From: Dichotomicrobium thermohalophilum
Lineage (GTDB): Bacteria > Pseudomonadota > Alphaproteobacteria > Rhizobiales > Rhodomicrobiaceae
Direction: 5' to 3'
Assembly: GCF_003550175.1 (NCBI RefSeq)
Contig: NZ_QXDF01000002.1
Coordinates: 298,244 to 362,243, forward strand
DNA: 64,000 nucleotides
Below, in pieces: positions 1-8,729 of the stretch. A model generated the notes under the pieces. That model saw only the letters and a program-made list of their open reading frames with translations. It did not search any database and was not told where the DNA came from. Position 1 is the first letter of the stretch, and each line of letters starts with the position of its first letter. Position numbers and translations under genes: made by a program.

Positions 1-447
1 CGCATGGAAGAGGTCGGCCGCTTGGACCGCGTCGCCTTCATCAATGACAGCAAGGCAACAAATGCCGATGCCGCGGCGCGCGCACTGGCCTGCTTCGATC
101 CGATCTTCTGGATCGTCGGAGGCCGGGCGAAAGAGGGCGGCCTTGCTGGCCTGGACGCCTATTACCCGCGTGTGGCCAAGGCCTATCTGATCGGTGAGGC
201 GGCGGAAGATTTCGCGCACCAGCTCGATGGCCATGTGGGCTATGAGCGGTGTGGCACGCTGGAGAATGCCGTCGCCGCAGCTTCGCGCGATGCGCTGCGC
301 TCCGCGGCGCGCGCGCCGGTGGTGCTGCTGTCCCCGGCTTGCGCGTCCTACGACCAGTTCCCCAACTTTGCCGAGCGCGGTGAGGCGTTCCGCCGCCTTG
401 TCGCCGCGCACGAGGGCGTCTCCATGCGCGAGGCGATCGCTGCATGA
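1..447 (+). CDS. murD: UDP-N-acetylmuramoylalanine--D-glutamate ligase, C-terminal part (cut by window edge)
   Basis: MurD adds D-glutamate to UDP-MurNAc-L-Ala in cytoplasmic peptidoglycan precursor synthesis. Only about the last 148 residues are present and the reading frame is open to the left edge, so the gene starts outside the window. The fragment carries the C-terminal Mur ligase signatures NDSKATN and [11 protein letters not shown] followed by NFAERGEAF, which bind the amino-acid substrate and close the active site. Its stop overlaps the ftsW start (ATGA), and the following genes are ftsW and murG, which fixes the identity. The ATG at 4 is internal, not a real start. Confidence 0.96.
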   Translation, partial: RMEEVGRLDRVAFINDSKATNADAAARALACFDPIFWIVGGRAKEGGLAGLDAYYPRVAKAYLIGEAAEDFAHQLDGHVGYERCGTLENAVAAASRDALRSAARAPVVLLSPACASYDQFPNFAERGEAFRRLVAAHEGVSMREAIAA

Positions 448-1631
448 GGCTATCACGCGCAGAACGCAGCCTGCTTTCGGATTGGTGGTTTTCCGTCGAC
501 CACAGACTGCTTGCGGCCGTCCTGTTTCTCATGCTCGCGGGCATGGTCATGGCCTTTGGGGCCGGGCCCCCCGCTGCCGCCCGGCTCGGCCTGCCGGATT
601 TCTATTTCGTCGAGCGACACGCACTCTTCCTGTTGGCCGGGCTGGCTGTTCTGGTGCCGGTGTCGATGCTCGGCCCGCGCGGGGTGCGGCGACTGGCGCT
701 GTTCCTGTGCTTTTTCGGGCTGGCTTTGATGGTCGTTGCCCTCTACCAGGGCGTTGCGCTGAACGGCGCGGTGCGCTGGGTGCACTTCGCCGGCTTAGCC
801 TTTCAGCCGTCGGAGATCGTCAAGCCTGGCTTCGTCGTCATCAGCGCGTGGCTGCTGTCCGAAGGCGCCCAGCGCCATGATGTTCCGGCGACAGAGTTTG
901 CACTGGCGCTTCTCATTCTTTTCGCCGGGCTCCTGGCGATGCAGCCGGATATCGGCCAACTGGCCCTGATCGCGATGGTCTGGGCGGGCATGTTCATGGC
1001 GGCGGGCTATCCGCTGCGCTGGATGCTGGCAATCGCGCTGGCGGGTATCGCCGGTCTGGTGGCCATTTATTTCAGTCTTCCCCACGCAGCGGAGCGAATC
1101 GATGCGTTCATGGGCTGGGGCGGCACCGTCAGCGATCAGACGGCGATCGCGCTCTCGGCGTTCTCCGAGGGCGGCTGGTTCGGACGCGGGCCGGGCGAAG
1201 GCGTGCTCAAGACGCGCCTGCCGGACGCGCACAACGATTATGTCTTCGCTGTCATCGCCGAAGAGCTTGGAATCGCGGCCTGTCTCTTGCTCGTCGGGGT
1301 CTATGCCTTCGTCACACTGCGCGCGGTTGCGGGTGCGTTGACGCAGCACAGCCCGTTCGTGCGCGTCGCGATCAGCGGGCTGGCGATGCTGTTTGGTTTT
1401 CAAGCGCTGATTAATATGGCAGTTAATGTCAACCTGCTGCCGGCGAAGGGGATGACACTGCCGTTCATCTCATATGGTGGCTCCTCGCTGGTCTCGATGG
1501 CCATGGCAATGGCCATGATTATCGCGCTTTCGCGGCGCAGACCGAACACCGAGGCTTTATCTTGGCCGGAGCGCCCGGCTGATATGCAGGCGGCAGGGGT
1601 AGCCGCCTCGCCACGGGAGATAAGAACGTGA
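444..1631 (+). CDS. ftsW: Peptidoglycan glycosyltransferase FtsW
   Basis: FtsW is the SEDS-family glycan polymerase of the division septum and works with a class B penicillin-binding protein. The 395-residue product is almost entirely membrane helices. It begins with a soluble stretch ending [11 protein letters not shown], and shows the SEDS signatures [19 protein letters not shown] and, near the C terminus, [17 protein letters not shown]. The length is typical. The gene overlaps murD by 4 nt and murG by 4 nt (GTGA), so translation is probably coupled along the cluster. Confidence 0.97.
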   Translation: MRLSRAERSLLSDWWFSVDHRLLAAVLFLMLAGMVMAFGAGPPAAARLGLPDFYFVERHALFLLAGLAVLVPVSMLGPRGVRRLALFLCFFGLALMVVALYQGVALNGAVRWVHFAGLAFQPSEIVKPGFVVISAWLLSEGAQRHDVPATEFALALLILFAGLLAMQPDIGQLALIAMVWAGMFMAAGYPLRWMLAIALAGIAGLVAIYFSLPHAAERIDAFMGWGGTVSDQTAIALSAFSEGGWFGRGPGEGVLKTRLPDAHNDYVFAVIAEELGIAACLLLVGVYAFVTLRAVAGALTQHSPFVRVAISGLAMLFGFQALINMAVNVNLLPAKGMTLPFISYGGSSLVSMAMAMAMIIALSRRRPNTEALSWPERPADMQAAGVAASPREIRT

Positions 1632-2797
1632 CGCGACCTTCGATCGTGATGACCGCCGGGGGCACTGGCGGACATCTGTTTCCCGCCAAATCTCTGGCAC
1701 AGGAACTCAGTTGGCGCGGCTACGCGATCGACCTGATCACCGATACGCGCAGCAGCAAGTTCGACACCGACTTCCCCGCGCGCGAGGTCTATCGCGTGAA
1801 CGCGGCGACCTTCAGGGGCCGCTCGCCGATCGAGGCGACAAAGACGGTGGCGAAGCTGTCGAGCGGCTTTCACATGGCCTACCGGGTCCTCGGGGAGATC
1901 AAGCCCAGTGCCGTGATTGGCTTCGGCGGCTATCCGACGATCCCGCCGATGCTCGCGGCGTTGGCGCGGGGCATCCCGACGCTGACGCATGAGCAGAACG
2001 CCGTCATGGGGCGGGCCAACCGGCTTCTGGGGCCCATGGTGCGCGCGGTCGCCTACTCCTTCGAGGACACGAAGTTCCTCGAGGGCAAGCTGCTGCACAA
2101 GGCGTTCCTGACAGGTACGCCGCTGCGCCGCGCCGTGCTCAACATGCGCACGCAGGTCTACAACTCGCCGCCGCCGGACGGGCAACTCAACCTTCTGGTC
2201 TTCGGCGGCAGCCAGGGCGCGCACTTCTTCGCCGAGATGATGCCTGCGGCGCTCTATCTGCTGCCAGAACATATCCGCGATCGGCTGCTCGTCGTGCAGC
2301 AGTGCCGCGAGGAAGACATCGAAAACGTCTTCGATTCCTATGAGCGCGCGGGCGTCGCTGCGGAGTTGGCGACTTTCTTCGACGACCTCCCCGAGCGCAT
2401 GGCGACCTCGCATCTGGTGGTCTCGCGCTCGGGCGCGACGACCGTCGCCGAACTCTGCGCGATCGGGCGTCCGGCCGTGCTCGTGCCGCTGCCACATTCG
2501 CTTGATAACGACCAATATGAGAATGCCATGCGCTTCGAGCGTGGCGGCGGCGGCTGGTGCTATGAGGAGGGCGCCATGACGCCGGAACGCTTCGCCGGGG
2601 TGGTGCGCCGCCTGTTCGAAGAACCCGGCAGCCTGATCCGAGCGGCATCGGCGGCCAAGGCGATGGCGCGCTACGACGCGGTGGAACGGCTGGCCGATGT
2701 CGTCGAAAGCGTCATCGAGCAGAAGCCCTCTGACGAACAAGCCGAGATTGAAGAACAGGAGAGGGCCGAAATTCTCAGCCGGGACGGGGGGACGTAA
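1628..2797 (+). CDS. murG: Lipid II synthase MurG (GlcNAc transferase)
   Basis: MurG transfers GlcNAc from UDP-GlcNAc to lipid I at the inner face of the membrane, giving lipid II. The 389-residue protein has the N-terminal glycine-rich loop TAGGTGGHLFPA, a GFGGYPTIPP segment, the LTHEQNAVMGRAN motif, a second glycine-rich segment LLVFGGSQGA and the donor-site run SRSGATTVAELCAIGRP. The start is GTG at 1628, overlapping the ftsW stop; homologues begin at this point. The acidic C-terminal tail (about 25 residues) is longer than in enterobacterial MurG. murC follows after 5 nt. Confidence 0.97.
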   Translation: MTRPSIVMTAGGTGGHLFPAKSLAQELSWRGYAIDLITDTRSSKFDTDFPAREVYRVNAATFRGRSPIEATKTVAKLSSGFHMAYRVLGEIKPSAVIGFGGYPTIPPMLAALARGIPTLTHEQNAVMGRANRLLGPMVRAVAYSFEDTKFLEGKLLHKAFLTGTPLRRAVLNMRTQVYNSPPPDGQLNLLVFGGSQGAHFFAEMMPAALYLLPEHIRDRLLVVQQCREEDIENVFDSYERAGVAAELATFFDDLPERMATSHLVVSRSGATTVAELCAIGRPAVLVPLPHSLDNDQYENAMRFERGGGGWCYEEGAMTPERFAGVVRRLFEEPGSLIRAASAAKAMARYDAVERLADVVESVIEQKPSDEQAEIEEQERAEILSRDGGT

Positions 2798-2802
2798 AGC
2801 AA

Positions 2803-4248
2803 ATGGACGAGGACGCTCGGCGAGAGCTTTATCACATCGTCGGCATCGGCGGCATCGGCATGAGCGCGATCGCGGAGATCATGCGCGCGCGCGGCTTCGC
2901 GGTGCAAGGGAGCGACCAGAGCGACAGTGCCAACGCCCAGCGCCTGCGCGACCAGGGCATTCGCGTGTTCGTCGGGCATGACGACGCCAATCTCGAAGGC
3001 GCGACGCATGTTATCGTCTCGACAGCGATCAAGCCTGGCAACCCGGAGCTCGACGGCGCGCAGGCGCGGGGAGTGCCGGTCATCAGCCGCGCCGAGATGC
3101 TGGGTGAGCTGATGCGCGGACACCCGGCCGTCGCTGTGACGGGCACGCACGGCAAGACCACGACAACCTCGTTGATTGCCTGGGCGATGACCCATGCGGG
3201 CTGCGACCCGACCGTCATCAACGGCGGCATCCTGAACGCCTGGGGCTCGAACGCAAGGGCCGGCGCGGGCGAATGGATGGTGGTCGAGGCCGACGAATCG
3301 GATGCGACCTTCGTGAAGCTCCCCACGCGTATCGGGGTCGTGACCAATATCGACCCGGAGCACATGGATTTCTACAGCTCGGAGCGCGCGCTGCACGCGA
3401 CCTTCCGCCGGTTTTTCGAGCAGATCCCTTATTACGGCGCGGTCGTCGCAGGGATCGACCACCCGGTGGTGCGCGAGATTCTGGATCAGATGGAACCGCA
3501 TTTCCGCGGTCGCCGGCTGCTGCGCTACGGCTGGTCCCCGGATGCCGACTTGAGACTGGAGCAGGTCCGCGACATTGCCGGCGGCGTGATGTTCGATGCC
3601 CGGCTGGGCGACCGCGTGCGCGGCGGCGCGCGGCTGCTGGACGGGTTGCGGTTGCCGATCCCGGGTGAATACAACGCTCTCAACGCGCTGGCCGCCATCG
3701 CGGTGATGAGCGAGATCGGGCTGCGCGATGAGGCGATCGAGGAGGGCTTGCGCAGCTTCTGCGGCGTGGCGCGGCGCTTCACGCCGGTGGGCGATTGGAA
3801 CGGCGTCTCGGTCTATGACGATTATGCCCACCACCCGGTGGAGATTGCGGCCGTTCTGAAGGCGGCGCGGCACGCGGCCCGCGGCCGCGTGATCGCCGTA
3901 ATGCAGCCGCATCGGTATTCGCGCCTGACCGGGTTGCTTGATGAGTTCGCCGGCTGCTTCAGCGATGCCGACATCGCTATCATTACGCCGGTCTACAGCG
4001 CCGGCGAAACCGGCAACGGTGTTGACCACCGCACGCTGCTGGAGCGCCTGCGGGCGACGGGTCACACTCATGCGCTTGAGATCAGCGGCGAGGAGGCTCT
4101 GGCCCCGACCATCGCAGAGCTTGCCCGTCCGGGTGACCTCGTGATCGGCCTTGGCGCCGGAACCATTACCAACTGGGCAAAGGCGCTGCCGGAGCGGTTA
4201 CGGGCGCTTTCCGTGCATCCGGTTGCACACGCCGGTGCTGCGGAGTAG
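2803..4248 (+). CDS. murC: UDP-N-acetylmuramate--L-alanine ligase
   Basis: MurC adds the first peptide residue, L-alanine, to UDP-MurNAc using ATP. The 481-residue product shows the full Mur ligase layout: an N-terminal UDP-binding domain with [16 protein letters not shown], the ATP P-loop TGTHGKTTT near residue 112, the central VVEADESD and [11 protein letters not shown] motifs, and the C-terminal [12 protein letters not shown] signature. Length and order are normal for the family. It lies in the same operon as murG and murB, with only a few bases between them. Confidence 0.98.
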   Translation: MDEDARRELYHIVGIGGIGMSAIAEIMRARGFAVQGSDQSDSANAQRLRDQGIRVFVGHDDANLEGATHVIVSTAIKPGNPELDGAQARGVPVISRAEMLGELMRGHPAVAVTGTHGKTTTTSLIAWAMTHAGCDPTVINGGILNAWGSNARAGAGEWMVVEADESDATFVKLPTRIGVVTNIDPEHMDFYSSERALHATFRRFFEQIPYYGAVVAGIDHPVVREILDQMEPHFRGRRLLRYGWSPDADLRLEQVRDIAGGVMFDARLGDRVRGGARLLDGLRLPIPGEYNALNALAAIAVMSEIGLRDEAIEEGLRSFCGVARRFTPVGDWNGVSVYDDYAHHPVEIAAVLKAARHAARGRVIAVMQPHRYSRLTGLLDEFAGCFSDADIAIITPVYSAGETGNGVDHRTLLERLRATGHTHALEISGEEALAPTIAELARPGDLVIGLGAGTITNWAKALPERLRALSVHPVAHAGAAE

Positions 4249-4253
4249 GGCGC

Positions 4254-5225
4254 ATGGCTTCAGACACCGCGACAGCCGCGGAGGACTTGAAAGGGCTGGC
4301 TGCCGAGCTGGCCGAGGCGATGCCGGAGTTGCGCGGTCGCCTGCGGGCGAATGTCAGCATGGCGGAAATCACCTGGTTCCGCGTCGGCGGGCCGGCCGAA
4401 GTTCTGTTCACGCCTGCGGATGAAGCCGACCTTGTCTATTTCCTGAAGAACGCGCCGGAGGAATTGCCCGTCACGGTCGTTGGTGTAGGGTCGAATCTGT
4501 TGGTCCGGGACGGCGGTGTGCGCGGCGTGGTGGTCCGGCTCGGGCGTGGCTTCGGCTCGATCGAACAGCTCTATGAGGAGCGGATCCGCTGTGGCACGGC
4601 GGTGCCCGATGTGCGGTTGGCGCAGGCGGCGGCGAAGGCGGGGATTGGCCGGCTCGCCTTCTACCGTGGCATCCCCGGCTCGATCGGGGGCGCGCTGCGG
4701 ATGAATGCCGGTGCGCATGGCACGGAAACGCGCGATGTTCTGGTAGAAGCGCGCGCCGTTGATCGTCGCGGACAGCTGCACGTGCTCAGCGTCGATGACC
4801 TCGGTTACGGCTATCGCCATTGCGGCGCGCCACCGGACTTCATCTTCACGCAGGCGACATTTCAGGGCGAGGCGGGCCTGCGCGACGTCATCGAGAAGGC
4901 GATGCAGGAGGTCGCGGACTATCGCGAGGAACATCAGCCGACCAAGGCGCGAACCGGGGGCTCAACCTTCAAGAACCCGCCCGGCCATAGCGCATGGCGA
5001 CTCGTTGATGCCGCAGGATGCCGGGGCCTGCGGGTGGGCGGCGCGCATGTCTCCGAGAAGCACTGCAACTTCCTGATCAACGACGGCGAGGCGACGGCCG
5101 CCGACATCGAGGGGCTGGGTGAGACGATTCGCGAGCGCGTGCGGGCGACGAGCGGCGTGAGCCTGGATTGGGAAATCAAACGCATTGGCGAGTCGGCGGC
5201 GCCGGCGGATGGCGACGGCGCCTGA
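4254..5225 (+). CDS. murB: UDP-N-acetylenolpyruvoylglucosamine reductase
   Basis: MurB reduces UDP-GlcNAc-enolpyruvate to UDP-MurNAc with NADPH and FAD. The 323-residue protein has the FAD-binding signatures [13 protein letters not shown] and [14 protein letters not shown], the type I MurB run [18 protein letters not shown], the catalytic-serine region TGGSTFKNP and the late [21 protein letters not shown] segment (split here for length). It is the last gene of the cluster on this strand. In most relatives ddl and ftsQAZ follow, but here a reverse-strand gene and topA follow instead. Confidence 0.97.
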   Translation: MASDTATAAEDLKGLAAELAEAMPELRGRLRANVSMAEITWFRVGGPAEVLFTPADEADLVYFLKNAPEELPVTVVGVGSNLLVRDGGVRGVVVRLGRGFGSIEQLYEERIRCGTAVPDVRLAQAAAKAGIGRLAFYRGIPGSIGGALRMNAGAHGTETRDVLVEARAVDRRGQLHVLSVDDLGYGYRHCGAPPDFIFTQATFQGEAGLRDVIEKAMQEVADYREEHQPTKARTGGSTFKNPPGHSAWRLVDAAGCRGLRVGGAHVSEKHCNFLINDGEATAADIEGLGETIRERVRATSGVSLDWEIKRIGESAAPADGDGA

Positions 5226-5390
5226 ACCCCGCATTGACAGGAGGTCGAGACGCCGTCAAGGTTATACTGCCTGTTGCCTTTCACACAATGCGTGAAACGG
5301 GTACAGCTTCAGGTTGAGAGTCCTTATCGCCGGTCAGGACCCAGAAACAAGTTTCGCTGCCAAAAGATCGTCGTCTTTCGTCCCGAAATT

Positions 5391-5672
5391 TTACGCCCGT
5401 GACTGCTGGCGACTTTGGGCCTGGATACGTGCTTCCTCATGCGCCACGTCGATCAGATAGGTCAGAAAGACGAGATTGGCCTTGGACGCGATGCTGCTCA
5501 ACTCGGCGAGAAGGTCACAAATATATTGGGAGACGTTCTGTTCATCATAGACTGCGATATCCACATTGGCGGCATGTTTATTCAACCGCGAAATGGCTTC
5601 CGTCAGTTTCTGTTCCGGCTCAAGGGTCGGCTCACCTTGATCGCGCGCCACGTTCAGTGTAGAGCGGCTCAT
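5391..5672 (-). CDS. Small conserved-looking hypothetical protein
   Basis: I do not recognise this protein. It is 93 residues if it starts at the ATG at 5672 (MSRSTLNVARDQ), or 106 from 5711; the shorter form is preferred because the extra N-terminal residues look like untranslated sequence. It is predicted largely helical and soluble, with an acidic central part (EPEQKLTEAISRLNKHA) and a C-terminal segment ending in glutamine/arginine-rich sequence. No signal peptide or membrane segment is seen. It lies alone, divergent from topA and convergent with murB. Function unknown. Confidence 0.6.
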   Translation of the reverse strand: MSRSTLNVARDQGEPTLEPEQKLTEAISRLNKHAANVDIAVYDEQNVSQYICDLLAELSSIASKANLVFLTYLIDVAHEEARIQAQSRQQSRA

Positions 5673-5885
5673 TCCGTGCTCCCGTCGTCTTAAAGGTTTT
5701 GTTAATGCCAACTATCACCTCGTAAAAATGAGGATACACGCCCAGGTTGTTCGTGGCAAGCCAGCTCGCGCGATCCGTGACATTGATTTGACAGACTGGC
5801 CGAAAATCCACAGTTCTTCCCCGTCACCGGACGGCCGGGATCGCGCAGCAGACGGCGCTGCAGAGGCTGAGATACGAGCGCATTC

Positions 5886-8648
5886 ATGAACATTGTCATT
5901 GTCGAGTCCGCCGCGAAGGCGAAAACCATCAACAAGTACCTTGGCCGGGACTACAAGGTGCTCGCGTCCTACGGGCATGTGAGCGATCTGCCGGCGAAGG
6001 ACGGCTCCGTCGAGCCGGAGAAGGACTTCGAGATGCACTGGCGCGTGTCGCCGGACTCGACCAAGGTCATCCGCGAGATCGTCAACGAGGTGAAGAAAGC
6101 CGATCGACTGATCCTCGCCACCGACCCGGACCGCGAGGGCGAGGCGATCTCCTGGCACCTGCTGCGCATCCTGGAGGAGAAGAAGGCGCTCAAGGGCGTG
6201 AAGGTTCAGCGCGTTGCGTTCAACGCGGTGACGAAGGATGCCGTGCGCCAGGCGCTGGAGCAGCCGCGCGACATCGATTCGCCGCTGGTGGAGGCCTATC
6301 TGGCGCGCCGCGCGCTCGATTATCTCGTGGGCTTCACGCTCTCACCAGTGCTCTGGCGGAAGCTGCCGGGCGCGCGTTCGGCAGGGCGGGTGCAGTCTGT
6401 CGCGCTGCGCCTTGTCTGCGACCGCGAGCTTGAGATCGAGTCCTTCAAGAGCCAGGAATACTGGACCATCAATGCCAGGCTGGCGAATGCCACCGGTGAG
6501 GACTTCACGGCCAAGTTGCAGGCGCGCGACGGCAAGAAGCTTGGCAAGTTCGACATCCCGAATGAAGAGGCGGCCAAGGCGATTCGCGATGCGGTTACAG
6601 GCGGCAGCTTCAAGGTGCTCAGCATCGAGCGCAAGTCGACCAAACGCAATCCGGCCCCGCCCTTCACCACTTCGACGCTTCAGCAGGAAGCCTCGCGCAA
6701 GCTCCGCTACTCGCCGCGCCAGACCATGCAGATCGCACAGAAGCTGTATGAGGGCGTCGATCTCGGCGGCGAGACGGTCGGCCTAATCACCTACATGCGA
6801 ACCGATGGCGTGCAGATCGCGCCCGAGGCGTTGTCGCAGTGCCGCGACGTGATCGGCGGCGATTTCGGCCGGAAATACCTCCCCGACAGCCCGCGCCACT
6901 ACAAGACCAAAGCGAAGAACGCACAGGAGGCGCACGAAGCGGTCCGTCCGACCGATTACCGGCGCGCGCCCGACGACATCAAGCGCTATCTCAAGGACGA
7001 CGAATACAAGCTCTACAAGCTTATCTGGCAGCGCGCCGTCGCGAGCCAGATGGCAAGCGCCGAGGTCGATCGCACGACCGTCGATATCGACACGGACGGC
7101 AAGGACGGCACGCGCTACACCTTCCGCGCCACCGGGCAGGTCATCACCTTTGATGGTTTCCTGAAGCTCTACGAGGAAGGTCGCGACGACGCCGCGGACG
7201 AGGACAGCGCCCGCCTGCCGCCGCTCATGGAAAACGAGACGGTCAAGGCCAAGGCGATCGAGCCGAGGCAGCACTTCACCGAGCCGCCCCCGCGCTTCAC
7301 CGAGGCCACGCTCATCAAGAAGCTGGAAGAGCTCGGTATCGGGCGGCCGTCAACCTACGCCAGCACCATGAACGTCCTGCGCGAGCGCGACTATGTGCGC
7401 CTGGAGAAGAACCGGCTGGTGCCGGAGGACCGCGGGCGGCTGGTCACGGCGTTTCTGGAGAGCTTCTTCCAGCGCTACGTGGAATATGACTTCACCGCCG
7501 ATCTGGAGGAAAAACTCGACCGCATCTCCAACGGCGAGCTGTCGTGGAAGCAGGTCCTGCGCGACTTCTGGCGCGAGTTCATCGGCGCGGTCGACGAGAT
7601 CAAGCACTTGCGCGTGTCCGAGGTGTTGGAGGCGCTTAACGAGATTCTCGGGCCGCACATCTTCCCCGATCCGGGGGACGGTACCGACCCGCGCAAATGC
7701 CCGTCATGTGAAGATGGCAGGCTGAGCCTCAAGGTCGGCAAGTTCGGCGCCTTCATTGGCTGCTCGAACTACCCCGAATGCCGCTACACGCGCCAGCTCG
7801 GCCGACCCGGCGAAGACGGTGAGGAGGGGGCGACGCCGGACAAGATCGAGCTGGGCCACGATCCGGAGACCGGCGAGCCGGTCACGCTCCGTAGCGGGCG
7901 CTTCGGCCCCTACGTCCAGCTCGGCGAGGCGCAGAACGGCGAAAAGCCCAAGCGCGCCTCGGTACCGAAGGGGATGGACCCCGCGGTGGTCACGCTCGAT
8001 ATGGCGCTGAAGCTGCTCTCGTTGCCGCGCGAGGTTGGCCCCCACCCTGAGACCGGCAAGCTGATCATGGCGGGGATCGGGCGCTACGGCCCGTTCGTGG
8101 AGCATGCGGGCAAGTATGCCAATCTCGAAAGCGCGGACGAGGTTTTCACGGTTGGCCTCAACCGGGCGGTCAGCCTTCTCGCCGAGGCCAAGACGCGTCG
8201 GCCGCGTGGCGGCACGGTGCTGAAGGATTTGGGCGAGCATCCGGAACTGGGTGGCCCGATCCAGGTTTGCGACGGGCGTTATGGTCCTTATGTAAAGCAT
8301 GGCAAGATTAATGCGACGCTGCCCAAGGACACTGATCCCAGCGAGGTGAGTGTCGAGAAGGCGGTGGAGCTGATCGCCGCAAAGGCCGAGAAGAGCGGCA
8401 AGAAGCCCGCAAAGGCGAAGTCGGGCGGGAAAAGCGGGAGCAAGACGAAAACAGCCGCCAAAACCGCGAAAAAGCCCGCGACTAAGACGGAGTCCTCCGG
8501 CGATGACGCCGCGAGCAAGTCCAAGGGCAAGGCCGCCAAGAGCGCGAACGGCGCGCGGACGAAGCCCAAGTCCGCGTCCGCCAAGTCGGGTGGCAAGACG
8601 TCCAGCGGCAAGAAGGCCCGTGACAGTGCGCCGGACAGTGCCCGTTGA
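5886..8648 (+). CDS. topA: DNA topoisomerase I
   Basis: TopA relaxes negatively supercoiled DNA by transient single-strand cleavage. The 920-residue protein opens with the TOPRIM domain (IVESAAKAKTINKYLG, and DPDREGEAISWHL with its acidic metal ligands). The catalytic tyrosine is Y303 in GLITYMRTDG. One four-cysteine zinc motif follows near residue 600 (CPSC...CSNYPEC), then three TopA C-terminal repeats marked FGPYVQLG, YGPFVEHA and YGPYVKHG. The last roughly 90 residues are a Lys/Ala/Ser/Gly-rich disordered tail, as in many alphaproteobacterial and actinobacterial enzymes, likely a DNA- or RNA polymerase-contact element. rnr follows on the same strand. Confidence 0.98.
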   Translation: MNIVIVESAAKAKTINKYLGRDYKVLASYGHVSDLPAKDGSVEPEKDFEMHWRVSPDSTKVIREIVNEVKKADRLILATDPDREGEAISWHLLRILEEKKALKGVKVQRVAFNAVTKDAVRQALEQPRDIDSPLVEAYLARRALDYLVGFTLSPVLWRKLPGARSAGRVQSVALRLVCDRELEIESFKSQEYWTINARLANATGEDFTAKLQARDGKKLGKFDIPNEEAAKAIRDAVTGGSFKVLSIERKSTKRNPAPPFTTSTLQQEASRKLRYSPRQTMQIAQKLYEGVDLGGETVGLITYMRTDGVQIAPEALSQCRDVIGGDFGRKYLPDSPRHYKTKAKNAQEAHEAVRPTDYRRAPDDIKRYLKDDEYKLYKLIWQRAVASQMASAEVDRTTVDIDTDGKDGTRYTFRATGQVITFDGFLKLYEEGRDDAADEDSARLPPLMENETVKAKAIEPRQHFTEPPPRFTEATLIKKLEELGIGRPSTYASTMNVLRERDYVRLEKNRLVPEDRGRLVTAFLESFFQRYVEYDFTADLEEKLDRISNGELSWKQVLRDFWREFIGAVDEIKHLRVSEVLEALNEILGPHIFPDPGDGTDPRKCPSCEDGRLSLKVGKFGAFIGCSNYPECRYTRQLGRPGEDGEEGATPDKIELGHDPETGEPVTLRSGRFGPYVQLGEAQNGEKPKRASVPKGMDPAVVTLDMALKLLSLPREVGPHPETGKLIMAGIGRYGPFVEHAGKYANLESADEVFTVGLNRAVSLLAEAKTRRPRGGTVLKDLGEHPELGGPIQVCDGRYGPYVKHGKINATLPKDTDPSEVSVEKAVELIAAKAEKSGKKPAKAKSGGKSGSKTKTAAKTAKKPATKTESSGDDAASKSKGKAAKSANGARTKPKSASAKSGGKTSSGKKARDSAPDSAR

Positions 8649-8729
8649 TCGTGCCCGGCAGGCGCGGGCATACTGAAACATGAGATACGAGGATTGCCCG
8701 GCAGCGCCAAAAAGCCAGGCACGGACACC

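Noticed and set aside
1400..2740. 446-codon reverse-strand frame
   Set aside because: It lies antisense to ftsW and murG, has an Arg/His-rich composition and no family features; typical shadow frame of high-GC DNA.
5234..5268. TTGACA and TATACT resembling a sigma-70 promoter
   Set aside because: The spacer is 23 bases, too long for the usual 16-18.
5690..5705. TTAA-N8-TTAA upstream of the small hypothetical gene
   Set aside because: CtrA sites need a 7-base spacer; this has 8, as does the one in ftsW near 1410.
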